Shown here piece by piece: positions 30,555-40,949 of a stretch of DNA of 64,000 bases. The stretch covers positions 62,001 to 126,000 of the forward strand of contig CATJTQ010000121.1 in the NCBI GenBank assembly GCA_949743325.1, written 5' to 3'. How positions within the stretch are numbered: position 1 is the stretch's first letter; every line of letters begins with the position of its first letter. The translations under genes were made by a program, and so were the position numbers. This DNA comes from an uncultured Lachnospiraceae bacterium (lineage in GTDB: Bacteria > Bacillota > Clostridia > Lachnospirales > Lachnospiraceae). The notes under the pieces were generated by a model. The model saw only the letters and a program-made list of their open reading frames with translations. It made no database searches and had not been told where the DNA came from.

Positions 30555-33500
30555 CTACATTATATCTGGTCTCTTCAAAATGCCAACCCGTTTAAACTGA
30601 TACTCATAACTGTAACTGTCACCTTTTGTACGCCATGCATCAGGACCAAACCAAGTTGTATTTTCATTACAATTATGAAGTGTACCAAATGTATTTATTC
30701 TGTTACCATACAGCTTCAGACCCAGAGTATGTTTTCCTTCGTCTGTTTTAATTTTACATATATATGGCGCCAGTGCAATCGTGCCTGCACGCTCATCATC
30801 TAAAAATACTGCAACAAGCGAACCTCTAAAATAAGGGGTTTTTACAGTAAATTGCTGTTTGCTCTCAATCGGCACAAGATAAGTAATATTGCCGCCATAA
30901 AACGGAAGTCCTTGATTAACAATATCGCCGAATGCAAGTTCCCTGACCGGAGAGGTAATTATCTGTTTAGTTCCGCAGACTTTCACGCCAAAATCTCCCA
31001 AAAGAAAACTATTTTCAATGTCTGTTCCCTCACCTAGCGGTATTTGAAGTATAATTTCATTTAAGCCTTTTTTTATTGGAGGAATTGCAACTGTCTGTAT
31101 TTTCTCATCAACATAGTAAGCAGCATGTTCGGTTTTATTTATATCCCCGACTATGTTATAACCGCATATTTTAGTTTCCACTTCACTGCCATTGAGAATT
31201 ATCTTTGTATTCTGTGCATGTTCTGTCGCAATAAACGGCTTCTCAACATCTATTTCACTCTCTACTATATATTTTAGAGCCAATGTATGGGCAGGCTTAT
31301 CATTAACGCATGTCCACGGCTGCGCCATTCTTCCTGACTGTGCAGTAATACCAAGCTCCTCCCTAACTTTTACGCCAATCCGCAAAACTTCCTCTAATGG
31401 CCTGAACTCGCCTCCATTGACACTATACTCTGCTAAATCGAGCATATATACATTAGGCTCATCAAGTCTTACAGGAACTTTTCTATTAGGCTCTAACATC
31501 ACTGCTCCTGTAATTGCTTCACTGTCATTTGATTTTAATCCACTGGATTTTGTAATTGCTTTTTCTGCGCATTCAGTTTCCGCTTCCGCACTATTTTTTT
31601 TATTCTCAGACAGATCAGACAATTTCAGAATTACGCTGTCATGTGTGGAGTACTCACATGTAATTATAGTTAACTCTCCGTCATGCTTTACATTAACATT
31701 ATTAATACTTCCGTCCATTGCATTATACGACATAGCACTATATCGACCAGGTATCTTTATTATCATCTTAGACAGACCTTCGTTGTCATAACGCTCTTTT
31801 TTCTTTCCATAACATACAAATATCCATTTGCAGTCATTATCCTGCCTAATTTGATGCAGAAGCTTACTACATTCCGAACCATTTTTATCTACTATATTCA
31901 GCACTCTAAACGGCTCAAGAGCCTTAGTAACTGCATACTGTTCCATGGAAACGCATACACATTCTTCGGCAAGCTTTTTCATACAGTCTGATTCTTCTGC
32001 ATCAATAAGTTTTGGTACATCTCCAGCAAAAATTACCGTTCCGCCGTTTTTAACAAATTTACTTAACATATCATATGTAGTGCTGCGAATTGTAACTGCA
32101 CCTGGTATAACAATAACATCATAATTCATCTGACCAACTTTAAGCTTGTCTCCATCTGCATTTCCTATACGCTCTAATATAGCTTCAGAAAGATAATCAA
32201 AATCAAGATGTGCAAAAAGAAGCCACTCAGTCATTTTTTGAAAATTATCATCAAGCTGTTTTTTTATACCGCTTGTATGTTCCTCATCCGCCCAATTTAA
32301 CCATAGGCTTTCTACTGGATGCAACAAACCAATTCTGACAATTGCTTTACCGCGCGTCATTATTGTAGCAACTCTGGCAAAATAATCTTCAATAATATTA
32401 TACTCTTTGTACCAAGGAGACTGGTAATGTATTGAAGCCGGATAATCTCTCTTAGCTTCTCCTTCCATAGTCATCCAAGACAAATGTGGAACTCTTATTG
32501 TAACGCCTAAGGCAGCCTGCCAATCCCCTGCCAATTTATGTCTTCTAAAATCAAAATCCCAGTTTGTTACACCGTATAACTCAGAAATAACACCCTCCGC
32601 ACCATATTGATGTGCTACAGACTGTGCCTGCTTTGCAGTTGTGTATTCCCTCTCATCACAGAGCATATCTATCCCTGGAATACCAAACTCTGATAACGGA
32701 AGCATAGCCTCACCAACAGCAGTTGACTGGCTCTTTAGCGAAGGTTCTTTTATCATATGACCTGTCAGGTGTACATTATTTTCCCTACACCAGTCGCTTA
32801 TAGTCTTAGAATAACTCTCTGTAAACCGCTCCGCCACATGCCTGTGATAAAAATATCTCGCCGCAGAAGGTTTAGCTCCTTCTAATTCCCATATCAATTC
32901 AGGAATATGAGGAATCATATCAAATCCATACTTTTCTTGAAATGTATCAGGTAAATTATCAGTCCATGGAAAAATTAGATTTCTTTTGTCTTGGGCAAAC
33001 GGCAGTGATTTTTTATATGTAGTCTTGGGCTCATCAGTAAAAAATGATGGTATTACATCATCAAAATACTCTCCTACTACTTCTTTATATCGTTCGTGCG
33101 TGACCTCAACAAATCTTTCAATAGACTCTTTGTCAAGCGTATCAACATAAGTTTGATTGTTAAACCATGTATCATCTGAGGCAATTCTTAAATACGCATA
33201 CATCACTCTTCCTTCGGCATTGTTTTCATTTTCTATTAAATCATAACTTTTTAATGTGCCGTCTTCATTTAAAACAATATCAAATATACCTATTAGATAA
33301 CTCTCCTCAGCTCTCGTATCTGGTCTTTTTGATAAGTAATCTTCTCTCTTATCAAAAGTTATAAAGAGTTCTCTATAGCGATACTTTTTATCTTTTGTAA
33401 CTATTCCTCCCGCAAACCCAGATGGAAACCTATCTTCATCGTATGCCCACATAAGCATATTATTTTCTTTGGCATATTCTGTACAATACTTTATGTCATC

Positions 33501-33719
33501 CATAAACTCATCACTTAAATATTGTACATTAAGTCCTGTACGACTGTGAATATGATATCCTCCAAATCCCATCTGTGCAAATGCATCCATTTGCCTTTTC
33601 ATCATATCCTTTTCTGGCTTACAATTCCATGCCCAGAAAGGAGCGCCTCTATATTCTCTAGTAGGCTTCTCAAACAGCTCATCTCTAAGCACAGGGTCAT
33701 TCTTCTGCTTATATAACAT
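30555..33719 (-). CDS. GH106-like alpha-L-rhamnosidase family protein
   Basis: 1054 residues without signal peptide. The N-terminal barrel shows the family blocks GAPFWAWNCKPEKDMMKRQM, GFGGYHIHSRTGL and MLMWAYDEDRFPSGFAGGIV. Further along are the HLTGHMIKEPSL and VISELYGVTNWD blocks, then the MNYDVIVIPGAVTI domain and beta-rich C-terminal regions. GH106 members remove terminal alpha-L-rhamnose from pectic rhamnogalacturonan and plant glycosides, and distant members may have other targets, so the sugar is inferred. AAGGAGG lies six bases before the ATG. It follows an esterase-like gene and precedes another glycosidase. Confidence 0.75.
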   Translation of the reverse strand: MLYKQKNDPVLRDELFEKPTREYRGAPFWAWNCKPEKDMMKRQMDAFAQMGFGGYHIHSRTGLNVQYLSDEFMDDIKYCTEYAKENNMLMWAYDEDRFPSGFAGGIVTKDKKYRYRELFITFDKREDYLSKRPDTRAEESYLIGIFDIVLNEDGTLKSYDLIENENNAEGRVMYAYLRIASDDTWFNNQTYVDTLDKESIERFVEVTHERYKEVVGEYFDDVIPSFFTDEPKTTYKKSLPFAQDKRNLIFPWTDNLPDTFQEKYGFDMIPHIPELIWELEGAKPSAARYFYHRHVAERFTESYSKTISDWCRENNVHLTGHMIKEPSLKSQSTAVGEAMLPLSEFGIPGIDMLCDEREYTTAKQAQSVAHQYGAEGVISELYGVTNWDFDFRRHKLAGDWQAALGVTIRVPHLSWMTMEGEAKRDYPASIHYQSPWYKEYNIIEDYFARVATIMTRGKAIVRIGLLHPVESLWLNWADEEHTSGIKKQLDDNFQKMTEWLLFAHLDFDYLSEAILERIGNADGDKLKVGQMNYDVIVIPGAVTIRSTTYDMLSKFVKNGGTVIFAGDVPKLIDAEESDCMKKLAEECVCVSMEQYAVTKALEPFRVLNIVDKNGSECSKLLHQIRQDNDCKWIFVCYGKKKERYDNEGLSKMIIKIPGRYSAMSYNAMDGSINNVNVKHDGELTIITCEYSTHDSVILKLSDLSENKKNSAEAETECAEKAITKSSGLKSNDSEAITGAVMLEPNRKVPVRLDEPNVYMLDLAEYSVNGGEFRPLEEVLRIGVKVREELGITAQSGRMAQPWTCVNDKPAHTLALKYIVESEIDVEKPFIATEHAQNTKIILNGSEVETKICGYNIVGDINKTEHAAYYVDEKIQTVAIPPIKKGLNEIILQIPLGEGTDIENSFLLGDFGVKVCGTKQIITSPVRELAFGDIVNQGLPFYGGNITYLVPIESKQQFTVKTPYFRGSLVAVFLDDERAGTIALAPYICKIKTDEGKHTLGLKLYGNRINTFGTLHNCNENTTWFGPDAWRTKGDSYSYEYQFKRVGILKRPDIM

Positions 33720-33764
33720 ACCCTTCCTCCTTAAACAAACTAATAATTAGTTCTGTTAAATAGT

Positions 33765-34772
33765 TTACTTAATATTTTCAAGCCATGAAATTATCACATT
33801 TTCATCTATCTCATGACGTCCTTCAATAAGCTCTCCTTTATAATTTTCAGACACACCTAAGTTACTATATATTTTGTTTAAATATTCAAATGCCTTATTG
33901 CTTCCGGCAGCAGGAAAACCTCTGTCTGCTTTACCATTTACAGTAAGTAACTTCTTAGGCGCAGAAAGAGCCAGCAAATCATAACTGTCACCCAGTCTTA
34001 ACAATCCAGGAATATAATTACATCTGCAATGATCTTTTGCAAGTATGCTATCCTCATATGTATTTGCATAACAAGCAACAATACCATTATCTACTCTGTT
34101 ATCAACCGGAAGTATATGCTGTGCTGTCATTCCTCCTCCAGAAATACCAAAAACTGTAATATTATCAGATACACCTAACATTTCCATAAAATCTAATGTC
34201 CTGACAGCCTGATATACTCTAAATCCTCCAACACTAAATCCTAATAGTGACATAAAATTTACATTAGGCAGACATCCTGAACTATTATTACTGCCTTTTG
34301 GAAAATCTTCATAATGCGCCTCCCCATGGCCAATAAGTTCAGGGGCATACACACTATATCCTGCCTCAGCTAATTTAAGCGGTATCATTTTATGATAACG
34401 CACTTTATCATATCTTTCTATCAAAGCTCCCATAATACCTAAATCATCATGTCCATGTAAATAAAAAACAACCTTGCCATTAGGTTTGTTAGGTTTTACA
34501 TGATAGACAGGAAAATCTAATTCTTTAATTGCCTGCAATCTATATTTATCAATTTGAATACCCATCTCTTCAAAATTATTGTCTAATTCATAACTTATTT
34601 CTCTATCTAACAATGCACTCTGTTCATCTAGTTTAAGCAGCTCCTTTAGTTTTTCAATTCTAACTTTCTTTTCGACTTCAAATTCCTCTATGCTTAAACT
34701 TGCCAAATCTGTTTTAGGCTGAATATTTTTATATTGTTTTTCTAAAAACTGGTTTGTAATATACATTTCCAT
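33765..34772 (-). CDS. Alpha/beta hydrolase (dienelactone hydrolase/acetyl-esterase-like)
   Basis: About 335 residues, no signal peptide. The oxyanion region is FYLHGHDDLG, the nucleophile serine lies in FGISGGGM (about residue 210), a likely acid Asp is in GKADRGFP and the catalytic His in EGRHEID. The fold resembles the acetyl xylan esterase/Abhydrolase_7 group. In this setting a de-acylating esterase acting on imported oligosaccharides is plausible. Three ATGs cluster at the start; the one at 34772 is preferred because GGAAAG lies six bases before it. Lies 45 bases before the rhamnosidase-like gene. Confidence 0.75.
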   Translation of the reverse strand: MEMYITNQFLEKQYKNIQPKTDLASLSIEEFEVEKKVRIEKLKELLKLDEQSALLDREISYELDNNFEEMGIQIDKYRLQAIKELDFPVYHVKPNKPNGKVVFYLHGHDDLGIMGALIERYDKVRYHKMIPLKLAEAGYSVYAPELIGHGEAHYEDFPKGSNNSSGCLPNVNFMSLLGFSVGGFRVYQAVRTLDFMEMLGVSDNITVFGISGGGMTAQHILPVDNRVDNGIVACYANTYEDSILAKDHCRCNYIPGLLRLGDSYDLLALSAPKKLLTVNGKADRGFPAAGSNKAFEYLNKIYSNLGVSENYKGELIEGRHEIDENVIISWLENIK

Positions 34773-34817
34773 CCACATCTTTCCAAAAACTTACTGTCGT
34801 TTTTTATTTTCTTAAAA

Positions 34818-34855
34818 ATATGGGGAAATCTCATTTATTGAAATTTCCCCACATA
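34818..34855 (-). terminator. Terminator after the binding-lipoprotein gene
   Basis: On the minus strand a strong stem (TGTGGGGAAATTTCA paired with TGAGATTTCCCCATA) with a short loop is followed by TTTTTAAG. It would let the abundant binding protein be transcribed apart from the enzyme genes downstream. Confidence 0.8.
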
Positions 34856-34877
34856 AAATTATATTTTTAATATAATA

Positions 34878-36542
34878 TTATCTGGATTTATAAGAATCAT
34901 ATGCTTTCTGCCAAATCTCAGCATATTTATCTGCACCCAGACGGTTAGCCTGACTTACATAACTATCAAACTCTGTCAATGATCCACCCTGAATAAATCT
35001 TGCACGCATCTTTGTTATATAGCTCTTCATACCAGATGTGGCTGCATCAACTTCCTGCTGCTGTTCAACTGACAACTGACATGCTGCTGAAAGTTTATAG
35101 TTAGTGTCACCTTCTGCCCATACTTTACAAGCATTTACATAACCCTCATCCTGGTTCTGAAGAATAAAGCTTGAGCTCTGACCAAACTGAGGAAGCATTA
35201 CAGTAAGAGAGTCAGCATAAGTGTTAATCTTCTGAATTTTAGCTCCATGGAAATCAACCATCTCATCCATTCCTTCTTTAAGCTGTTTCTCACCGTTCTT
35301 CACTTCATAACTTTCACCTTCGATACCCCATGTCAAATATGTGGAACCGTTTTCTGAAAGCATATAGTCAATAATGTAAGCAGCAGCCTCTACAACTCCA
35401 TCATCTTTCGCTTTAGAAGTAATAACTGTTGTATCACGGTCAAAAGAAGCGATATCTGAGAAACACCACTGATAGCCGTCAGCTGTCAATGGCCATGGAC
35501 ATGCAGCAAACTCAGCGTTAGGAGCAACTTCTCTTAACTTTGAAATATAAGAATCAGGATCCGTTGCATCAAAATGAATAGCATCACCTTTCCAAGCACC
35601 TGAAATATTTGATGTTACTCTCTCTTCTCTGTCACCTAGAGATGTATGTTCAAACATATTGTAAATAAGACCTTCTTTATACCATTTTGCCATCTCTGTA
35701 AGATACTCTTTGTAAGCCTCTGTTACAAAACCATATATAACTTTCTCTGTTCCATCCTCTTGTTTAACAACACAAGGATCATCATCTATACCATAAGAAG
35801 CAAGGAAGTATTTCCAACCTGAAGACGCCATACATACCGGCTCTTCATCTGCCTGACCATTTCCATTAGGGTCATATTTCTTAAATGCAAGTAATGTATC
35901 ATACCACTCATCAATTGTTGTCGGCATATCTTTACCAACTTCATCCAACCAGTCCTGTCTGATAGCAATACCATACTGAGAAGCTACCGCACGGTCATCT
36001 TCATCTTCTGTATCATACAATTTACTAACAAAAGTATAAGAACCATCATCAAGCTTCAAATCTCTTGCAATATTTGGATAATCTTTAACAATCTTAGAGA
36101 AATTAGGCATCCAGCCATCATCCATCAACTCATTTAGACGAAGTGATACTCCATCTTTGTACATAGCAGCAAGACGTCCGCTGTACTGCTCAAGGTTTTT
36201 AGCAGTAATTACATCAGGATAATTTCTTGCTGTCATCATCGGCAGGTAGACATCATAGCTTGATGCAACTTGGAAATCAATATCTACACCTGTAATTTCC
36301 TGTATTTTCTGAAGACCTTTCATCTCTGTCCAATAATCTTGATAGTATTCATCAGTTCCACCCATTACCCACCAAGATACTGTAACTTTGTCATCTTTAC
36401 CAGTTTTTTCCTGATAAGTCTGCCAATTTTCATCTTTTTCTTTACTACCATTGTTGCTTTTCTTGTCATCGCCGCATCCGCCAATAAGCAATGCAGAAGC
36501 CATCGCAACTGCTAATACAGCTGACAATAATCTCTTTTTCAT
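34878..36542 (-). CDS. Carbohydrate ABC transporter solute-binding lipoprotein
   Basis: 554 residues. Signal MKKRLLSAVLAVAMASALLI with lipobox IGGC (Cys at about residue 23), then a charged linker and a family-1 type sugar-binding fold (VSWWVMGGTDEYYQDYW; LDDGWMPNFSKI; YGIAIRQDWLDEVGKDMPTT with the DPNGNGQADEEP loop). At over 500 residues it belongs to the long binding proteins used for oligosaccharides. It follows two permease genes on the same strand after a 163-base gap that contains a hairpin. AAGGAGG precedes the ATG. Confidence 0.9.
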   Translation of the reverse strand: MKKRLLSAVLAVAMASALLIGGCGDDKKSNNGSKEKDENWQTYQEKTGKDDKVTVSWWVMGGTDEYYQDYWTEMKGLQKIQEITGVDIDFQVASSYDVYLPMMTARNYPDVITAKNLEQYSGRLAAMYKDGVSLRLNELMDDGWMPNFSKIVKDYPNIARDLKLDDGSYTFVSKLYDTEDEDDRAVASQYGIAIRQDWLDEVGKDMPTTIDEWYDTLLAFKKYDPNGNGQADEEPVCMASSGWKYFLASYGIDDDPCVVKQEDGTEKVIYGFVTEAYKEYLTEMAKWYKEGLIYNMFEHTSLGDREERVTSNISGAWKGDAIHFDATDPDSYISKLREVAPNAEFAACPWPLTADGYQWCFSDIASFDRDTTVITSKAKDDGVVEAAAYIIDYMLSENGSTYLTWGIEGESYEVKNGEKQLKEGMDEMVDFHGAKIQKINTYADSLTVMLPQFGQSSSFILQNQDEGYVNACKVWAEGDTNYKLSAACQLSVEQQQEVDAATSGMKSYITKMRARFIQGGSLTEFDSYVSQANRLGADKYAEIWQKAYDSYKSR

Positions 36543-36644
36543 TTTCTTTCCTCCTTATTTATATATTTTACAGTGTTGTGTCTGTTTTTTTATATAATTT
36601 TATTATAAAACAAATTTAACTGTTTCATTCAAAAAATTATTTGC

Positions 36645-36681
36645 AACTGCTCAGCAAAATATATTATTTTACTGAACAGTT
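36645..36681 (-). terminator. Weak hairpin between permease and binding-protein genes
   Basis: AACTGCTCAG (36645-36654) pairs with CTGAACAGTT (36672-36681), one G-U pair on RNA, loop 17 bases, followed on the minus strand by an AT-rich run containing six Ts. It may be a partial terminator or a processing stop that sets binding protein above permease levels. Confidence 0.4.
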
Positions 36682-36705
36682 ACGCTAAACAGACAGCAAC
36701 ATCTG

Positions 36706-37722
36706 TTACATACCTGTAAGACCAGACCTCTCTACACCTTCCATAAACTGCTTCTGCACAAACATATATGCAATAAGCAACGGCAAAATTGCTAAAAACG
36801 TAGCCGCCATACAGTTCGCCTGATTGATAACAACACTAACGCCATCAGCTACATCCTCTGCCTCGCCGGCAACCTGCGCAAGCTGCTGATACATCTCAGG
36901 AAGCTTACTTGGAAGCAGCTGCAGACCCGGACTCAAACTCAAATAAATATTCGGCTCAAAGTAATCATTCCAATGCCATACTATTGACAGAACTACTGCA
37001 ACAAGTACAGAAGAACGGGACATAGGAAGCATAATTTTAAGGAATGTCTTAATTGGTCCGCATCCGTCGATTCTGGCTGCTTCTTCCATCTCCCAAGGCA
37101 GACTCATAAAGAACTGACGGAACAAGAATACATAGAAACCGCCTCTTAAACCAAAACCAAAGAAACAAGGTACTAAAAGCGGAAGCCATGAGTTAAGCCA
37201 ATGCCAGTTAGAAAATGTAATATAAAGCGGAATTACCAATACCTGTACTGGTACTAACATGGAAAGGATAACTCCCATAAAGAGAATACCTTTACCTCTA
37301 AAATTATATCTTGCAAAACCATAGCCTACAAATGAACATATAAATGTGTGTCCAATTGTTGCAATAAACGCCTCAAGAACTGAATTCTTTAAGAATTTTA
37401 AATAGTGCAGCTCATTAAACGCGGTTTTAAAGTTTGTAAAATAGAGCTGCGTAGGAATCCATTTTACTGTTGAGTTAATCAAATCTGAATCTGTCTTAAA
37501 TGCATCCGAAATCATCGTAAGGAAAGGATAGATAAATACGAATGCCAAATCAAATAATACAAGATATAAAATTATACCAATAATAACTTTTTTAGCAAGC
37601 TTTTTACCTGTATTATTCTGTAAATAAATTTGTATAGATTTAATTGGACTGACTTTAGGCTGACTAGCCTTTTTAGCTTTTTTTGCAGCCTTTGCAGCCA
37701 CCTTATCTGCTGATTTAGCCAT
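36706..37722 (-). CDS. Carbohydrate ABC transporter permease (MalG type), system A
   Basis: 338 residues with six membrane segments. The cytoplasmic EAA loop is EEAARIDGCGPIKTFLKIML. The N-terminus carries an unusual Lys/Ala-rich extension of about 30 residues before the first helix. Starts six bases after the partner permease ends. Pairs with the gene at 37729-38616 and the binding lipoprotein at 34878-36542. No ATPase gene accompanies them. Confidence 0.92.
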   Translation of the reverse strand: MAKSADKVAAKAAKKAKKASQPKVSPIKSIQIYLQNNTGKKLAKKVIIGIILYLVLFDLAFVFIYPFLTMISDAFKTDSDLINSTVKWIPTQLYFTNFKTAFNELHYLKFLKNSVLEAFIATIGHTFICSFVGYGFARYNFRGKGILFMGVILSMLVPVQVLVIPLYITFSNWHWLNSWLPLLVPCFFGFGLRGGFYVFLFRQFFMSLPWEMEEAARIDGCGPIKTFLKIMLPMSRSSVLVAVVLSIVWHWNDYFEPNIYLSLSPGLQLLPSKLPEMYQQLAQVAGEAEDVADGVSVVINQANCMAATFLAILPLLIAYMFVQKQFMEGVERSGLTGM

Positions 37723-37728
37723 TCTCTA

Positions 37729-38616
37729 TCACCTCTCTCCAATATTAAATGTAAGTTTTCTCATAACCAAAAGAACAATACCGCATACAACTAAAGTAAA
37801 TGCAAAGTACATCCATGCCATTGCAGCACCTATATCAAGCTGTGCGTTATCAAGAATAGCATGGTTAATATTTGAAATAATTGCATTACTTGAGTCCGTA
37901 AACTGGTCAATCATTGAATATACAAAGTTCAGCAAAATGATTGGAGATACGATTGGTAATGTAATTTTCCAGAAGTTCTCCCACTCAGTAGCTCCGTCAC
38001 ATCGAGCTGCCTCATAAAGTGATGCTCCAATACCCTGCAAACCTGCAAGGAACAAAATAATCTGTACACCTGATTTCCAAAGAACAACTGTAATTGTACT
38101 TAAGAAAGTCTGTACATATCCTGCAAAAGTTGCTCCAACAGCCTTTAACAGAACACCTGTAACAATACCATCCACAGAATTTGTTACAACATCTCCGGCT
38201 CCTGTACCGAGAAGCTGCTGCATGATATAACCTGTACCTAAGAGAACAGGAAGGAAAAATACTGTTCTAAAAAATCCTCGGCCTTTAATATCTCTATTGA
38301 TTAACATTGCAATAATCAATGAAAATACAAGTATTATAGGTGTATTAAGACATGTCGATTTTACAGAGCTTAAGAAATTAGCAATATAGTTAGTATCTGT
38401 AAAAATCAAGTATTCATAATTTTCCAGACCATTAAATGACATCTTAAGTCCGGCAACATTTTCCAAATCACTAAAGCTCAGACGCAATGAGACAAGAATC
38501 GGATATACAAAGAAAAGCAGCGCACCGATAATCCATGGGGAAATGAACATTAATCCCTCCAGCGTTTTACGCTGTCTCATGGTCATTCCTTTCTTTTTTG
38601 TTTTATTATTTCCCAT
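37729..38616 (-). CDS. Sugar ABC transporter permease (MalF type), system A
   Basis: 295 residues, six membrane segments, EAA loop YEAARCDGATEWENFWKITL. AGAGGA precedes the ATG by seven bases. It lies 14 bases after the DUF5696 gene, so the two importer systems and the accessory membrane genes are one run of tightly spaced genes. Confidence 0.92.
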   Translation of the reverse strand: MGNNKTKKKGMTMRQRKTLEGLMFISPWIIGALLFFVYPILVSLRLSFSDLENVAGLKMSFNGLENYEYLIFTDTNYIANFLSSVKSTCLNTPIILVFSLIIAMLINRDIKGRGFFRTVFFLPVLLGTGYIMQQLLGTGAGDVVTNSVDGIVTGVLLKAVGATFAGYVQTFLSTITVVLWKSGVQIILFLAGLQGIGASLYEAARCDGATEWENFWKITLPIVSPIILLNFVYSMIDQFTDSSNAIISNINHAILDNAQLDIGAAMAWMYFAFTLVVCGIVLLVMRKLTFNIGER

Positions 38617-38630
38617 AGCATAATCCTCTC

Positions 38631-40934
38631 TTATTCATCAATTACAATAAATGACTGTGCATCTACAATATCGCCAGCTTCTGTCTTATACTCCTTATCA
38701 GTATAGTTGACAAATACTGCCTTGCCATTGTCATAAGTTACTTTGTAAACATCATCAGCTACTTCATCATGACCAACGATATATGCGTCCCATACATCAA
38801 CAAGCTGATCATTAAAAGTATCATATACGCTTACAACTTCATCCATCCAAGTTTTGAACTCGGAAGAAAATAACTTATTGTAATCAGTATACATTAACTT
38901 GTCAGAACTGTCATTTGTCAACTCAAAGTAAGGCATATAACCATATTCAGCCCATTTAAGTTTTTCCTTTGTAAGGTCACTTGAAAGGTTAGCTGGCTCA
39001 CCTGTAAATTCTACTAATCCATGCAATGCAATTTGATATACAGGAACGCTCTTTGTTGTCATACGATAACCAGAATCTTCATATGGAATATCAGTAAGCT
39101 TATCAGCACTGTTAAGTACATATTGATTACCGCCCTGAACAATAGTTGTTCCATATTTCTCATCATTCTCAGCCAGCATATCCTGCCATATTTTCTTACC
39201 TTGAGTAAGAGTTAATGTATTATTTGAATTATAATTGTATAACAAATATTGTCCTATACTGTAGAAACTGTAACCGTCAATATTATCTGCATTATTTTTA
39301 CTTGAGTCCTTAAGCATTTTTTTAAAGATTCCATAAGAAGAGTTAGGCGATAAAAGGAATTTATTATTATGTCCAAATACCATATAGTTACCAAGAGTAA
39401 TAGTATCTGTATTCATATTAAATCCATCGGCATCCTCATTTGCTTCTAATAGATTTGTCTCCAAAGCAATTTTAATCTCTTTGTTATCTTTGTATTTATC
39501 TGTAAGCTTTTTAAGACCTTTCTTTCCTCCGACATTTGAATTCACAGGAAATTGAACAGGATCAGTATCGTACCCGTTCTTTGTCCAGCCTTTAAGCTGT
39601 GCCTCAACGCTATCTACTCCGTTTTCAACTAACTTATCGATCATCTCTCCAACTTGATCAAATGTTGTAACTGTCCGGAACTTATCAAGAATAAGTCCAT
39701 CTTCTTTAATTCCCATAAAGAAGTCAATTGATACAGGAATATTCTTAGATGAATTCTCTGACTTCTTAATTCCTAATTTATCTGTCAGATAATTGCGGTA
39801 ACATACAGCCATATCATCATAACCAATATCCTCGCCAGCCTCAAAAAGATGATAACTGACTTTCCTCTGAATATTTACAAAATCATTATCAAAAGTTAAT
39901 ACCGTTTTATCTGAGCCGGCCTTAGCATATCTCTGATCATTAAATGATTTTCTGTATTCAAATGTTGAACTTAAGTGATTAAACGGATCTTTATCAGTCT
40001 GAGGGGTAACTGTGATTGTTGATGTCTCTTCACCTTCCTCAACAATTGCTGTATAACTTCTGTCCTTAACTCTGGCGCCGTATACAGGCATAAATACCTC
40101 TGCATCTTCCTCATCCCATGTCCAAAGCATACTTTTATAATTTTCCAAATTTCCGTACACTGTATAAGATACAGGCTGTTCTCCATTATGAGAAGTATCT
40201 TTAAACTCCATTATTGCGCCGCTTCCGTCAGGATATAAGAAAAAACCATCTTCACTGTTGGCACCCGATTCGAAGAAAGGAAGCACAGTAACTTTAGTAA
40301 CTGCATAGTCACCTTCTTCTTTTATACAATCAACAGGCAACGTAACATCAAATCCATCCTCCGACAATGTATAATCAGCATACACAGTAATATTAATGTC
40401 TTTGTTATTTCCCTGAGAAGCGATTGGATACTCAGCTCTGAAGCCAACAACTTTATTATCCTTTTTAATCTCATAAGTCTTAATACCGGACTTATCAAAT
40501 TTAAAATCAGTTATGTATGCTGAAACAGTAGCCGCATTATCTTTTGCCTTATTATAGTAAGTAACCTGCAATGGTGATCTATATCTTTGAAGTGACTTAG
40601 GATTAATATCATCTGATACACTTCCATGATCTTCAGGAACTAATGCTGAATTAAAAATCTCACCAGTAGATTTTTGTTTTACAATAAATGAGACAGAATC
40701 TTCGTCCAAATACATCTCATAATCGCTGTTTTCAGCAACTTTCGCATATTTTACACCTGTATCATCAAGTGTAACATCAAACTTAAATGTTTTTTCTGAC
40801 ACCGCCGCTTCATCTTTTGATGTAAGCTCTTCCACTTTCGGAATCTCTGTAGCTGTAAAGGAGCTTCCACATCCACTAATACTTGCAGCACAAAGTGCAA
40901 GTATTGATGTCATGAGTAATAATCTCTTTTTCAT
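38631..40934 (-). CDS. DUF5696 lipoprotein
   Basis: 767 residues with lipoprotein signal (MKKRLLLMTSILALCAASIS then GC; Cys at about residue 22). The middle holds the family block FFESGANSEDGFFLYPDGSG with a following AIMEF, and a region like a glycoside hydrolase barrel (VSIDFFMGIKEDG, VEAQLKGWTKNGYD) lies near residues 395-460. DUF5696 proteins recur beside carbohydrate ABC importers in Firmicutes; their function is not established. An outward-facing enzyme or glycan-binding role is inference. Followed closely by system A permeases and preceded 15 bases away by the YIP1 gene. Confidence 0.8.
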   Translation of the reverse strand: MKKRLLLMTSILALCAASISGCGSSFTATEIPKVEELTSKDEAAVSEKTFKFDVTLDDTGVKYAKVAENSDYEMYLDEDSVSFIVKQKSTGEIFNSALVPEDHGSVSDDINPKSLQRYRSPLQVTYYNKAKDNAATVSAYITDFKFDKSGIKTYEIKKDNKVVGFRAEYPIASQGNNKDINITVYADYTLSEDGFDVTLPVDCIKEEGDYAVTKVTVLPFFESGANSEDGFFLYPDGSGAIMEFKDTSHNGEQPVSYTVYGNLENYKSMLWTWDEEDAEVFMPVYGARVKDRSYTAIVEEGEETSTITVTPQTDKDPFNHLSSTFEYRKSFNDQRYAKAGSDKTVLTFDNDFVNIQRKVSYHLFEAGEDIGYDDMAVCYRNYLTDKLGIKKSENSSKNIPVSIDFFMGIKEDGLILDKFRTVTTFDQVGEMIDKLVENGVDSVEAQLKGWTKNGYDTDPVQFPVNSNVGGKKGLKKLTDKYKDNKEIKIALETNLLEANEDADGFNMNTDTITLGNYMVFGHNNKFLLSPNSSYGIFKKMLKDSSKNNADNIDGYSFYSIGQYLLYNYNSNNTLTLTQGKKIWQDMLAENDEKYGTTIVQGGNQYVLNSADKLTDIPYEDSGYRMTTKSVPVYQIALHGLVEFTGEPANLSSDLTKEKLKWAEYGYMPYFELTNDSSDKLMYTDYNKLFSSEFKTWMDEVVSVYDTFNDQLVDVWDAYIVGHDEVADDVYKVTYDNGKAVFVNYTDKEYKTEAGDIVDAQSFIVIDE

Positions 40935-40949
40935 CTTAGTCTCCTCCCT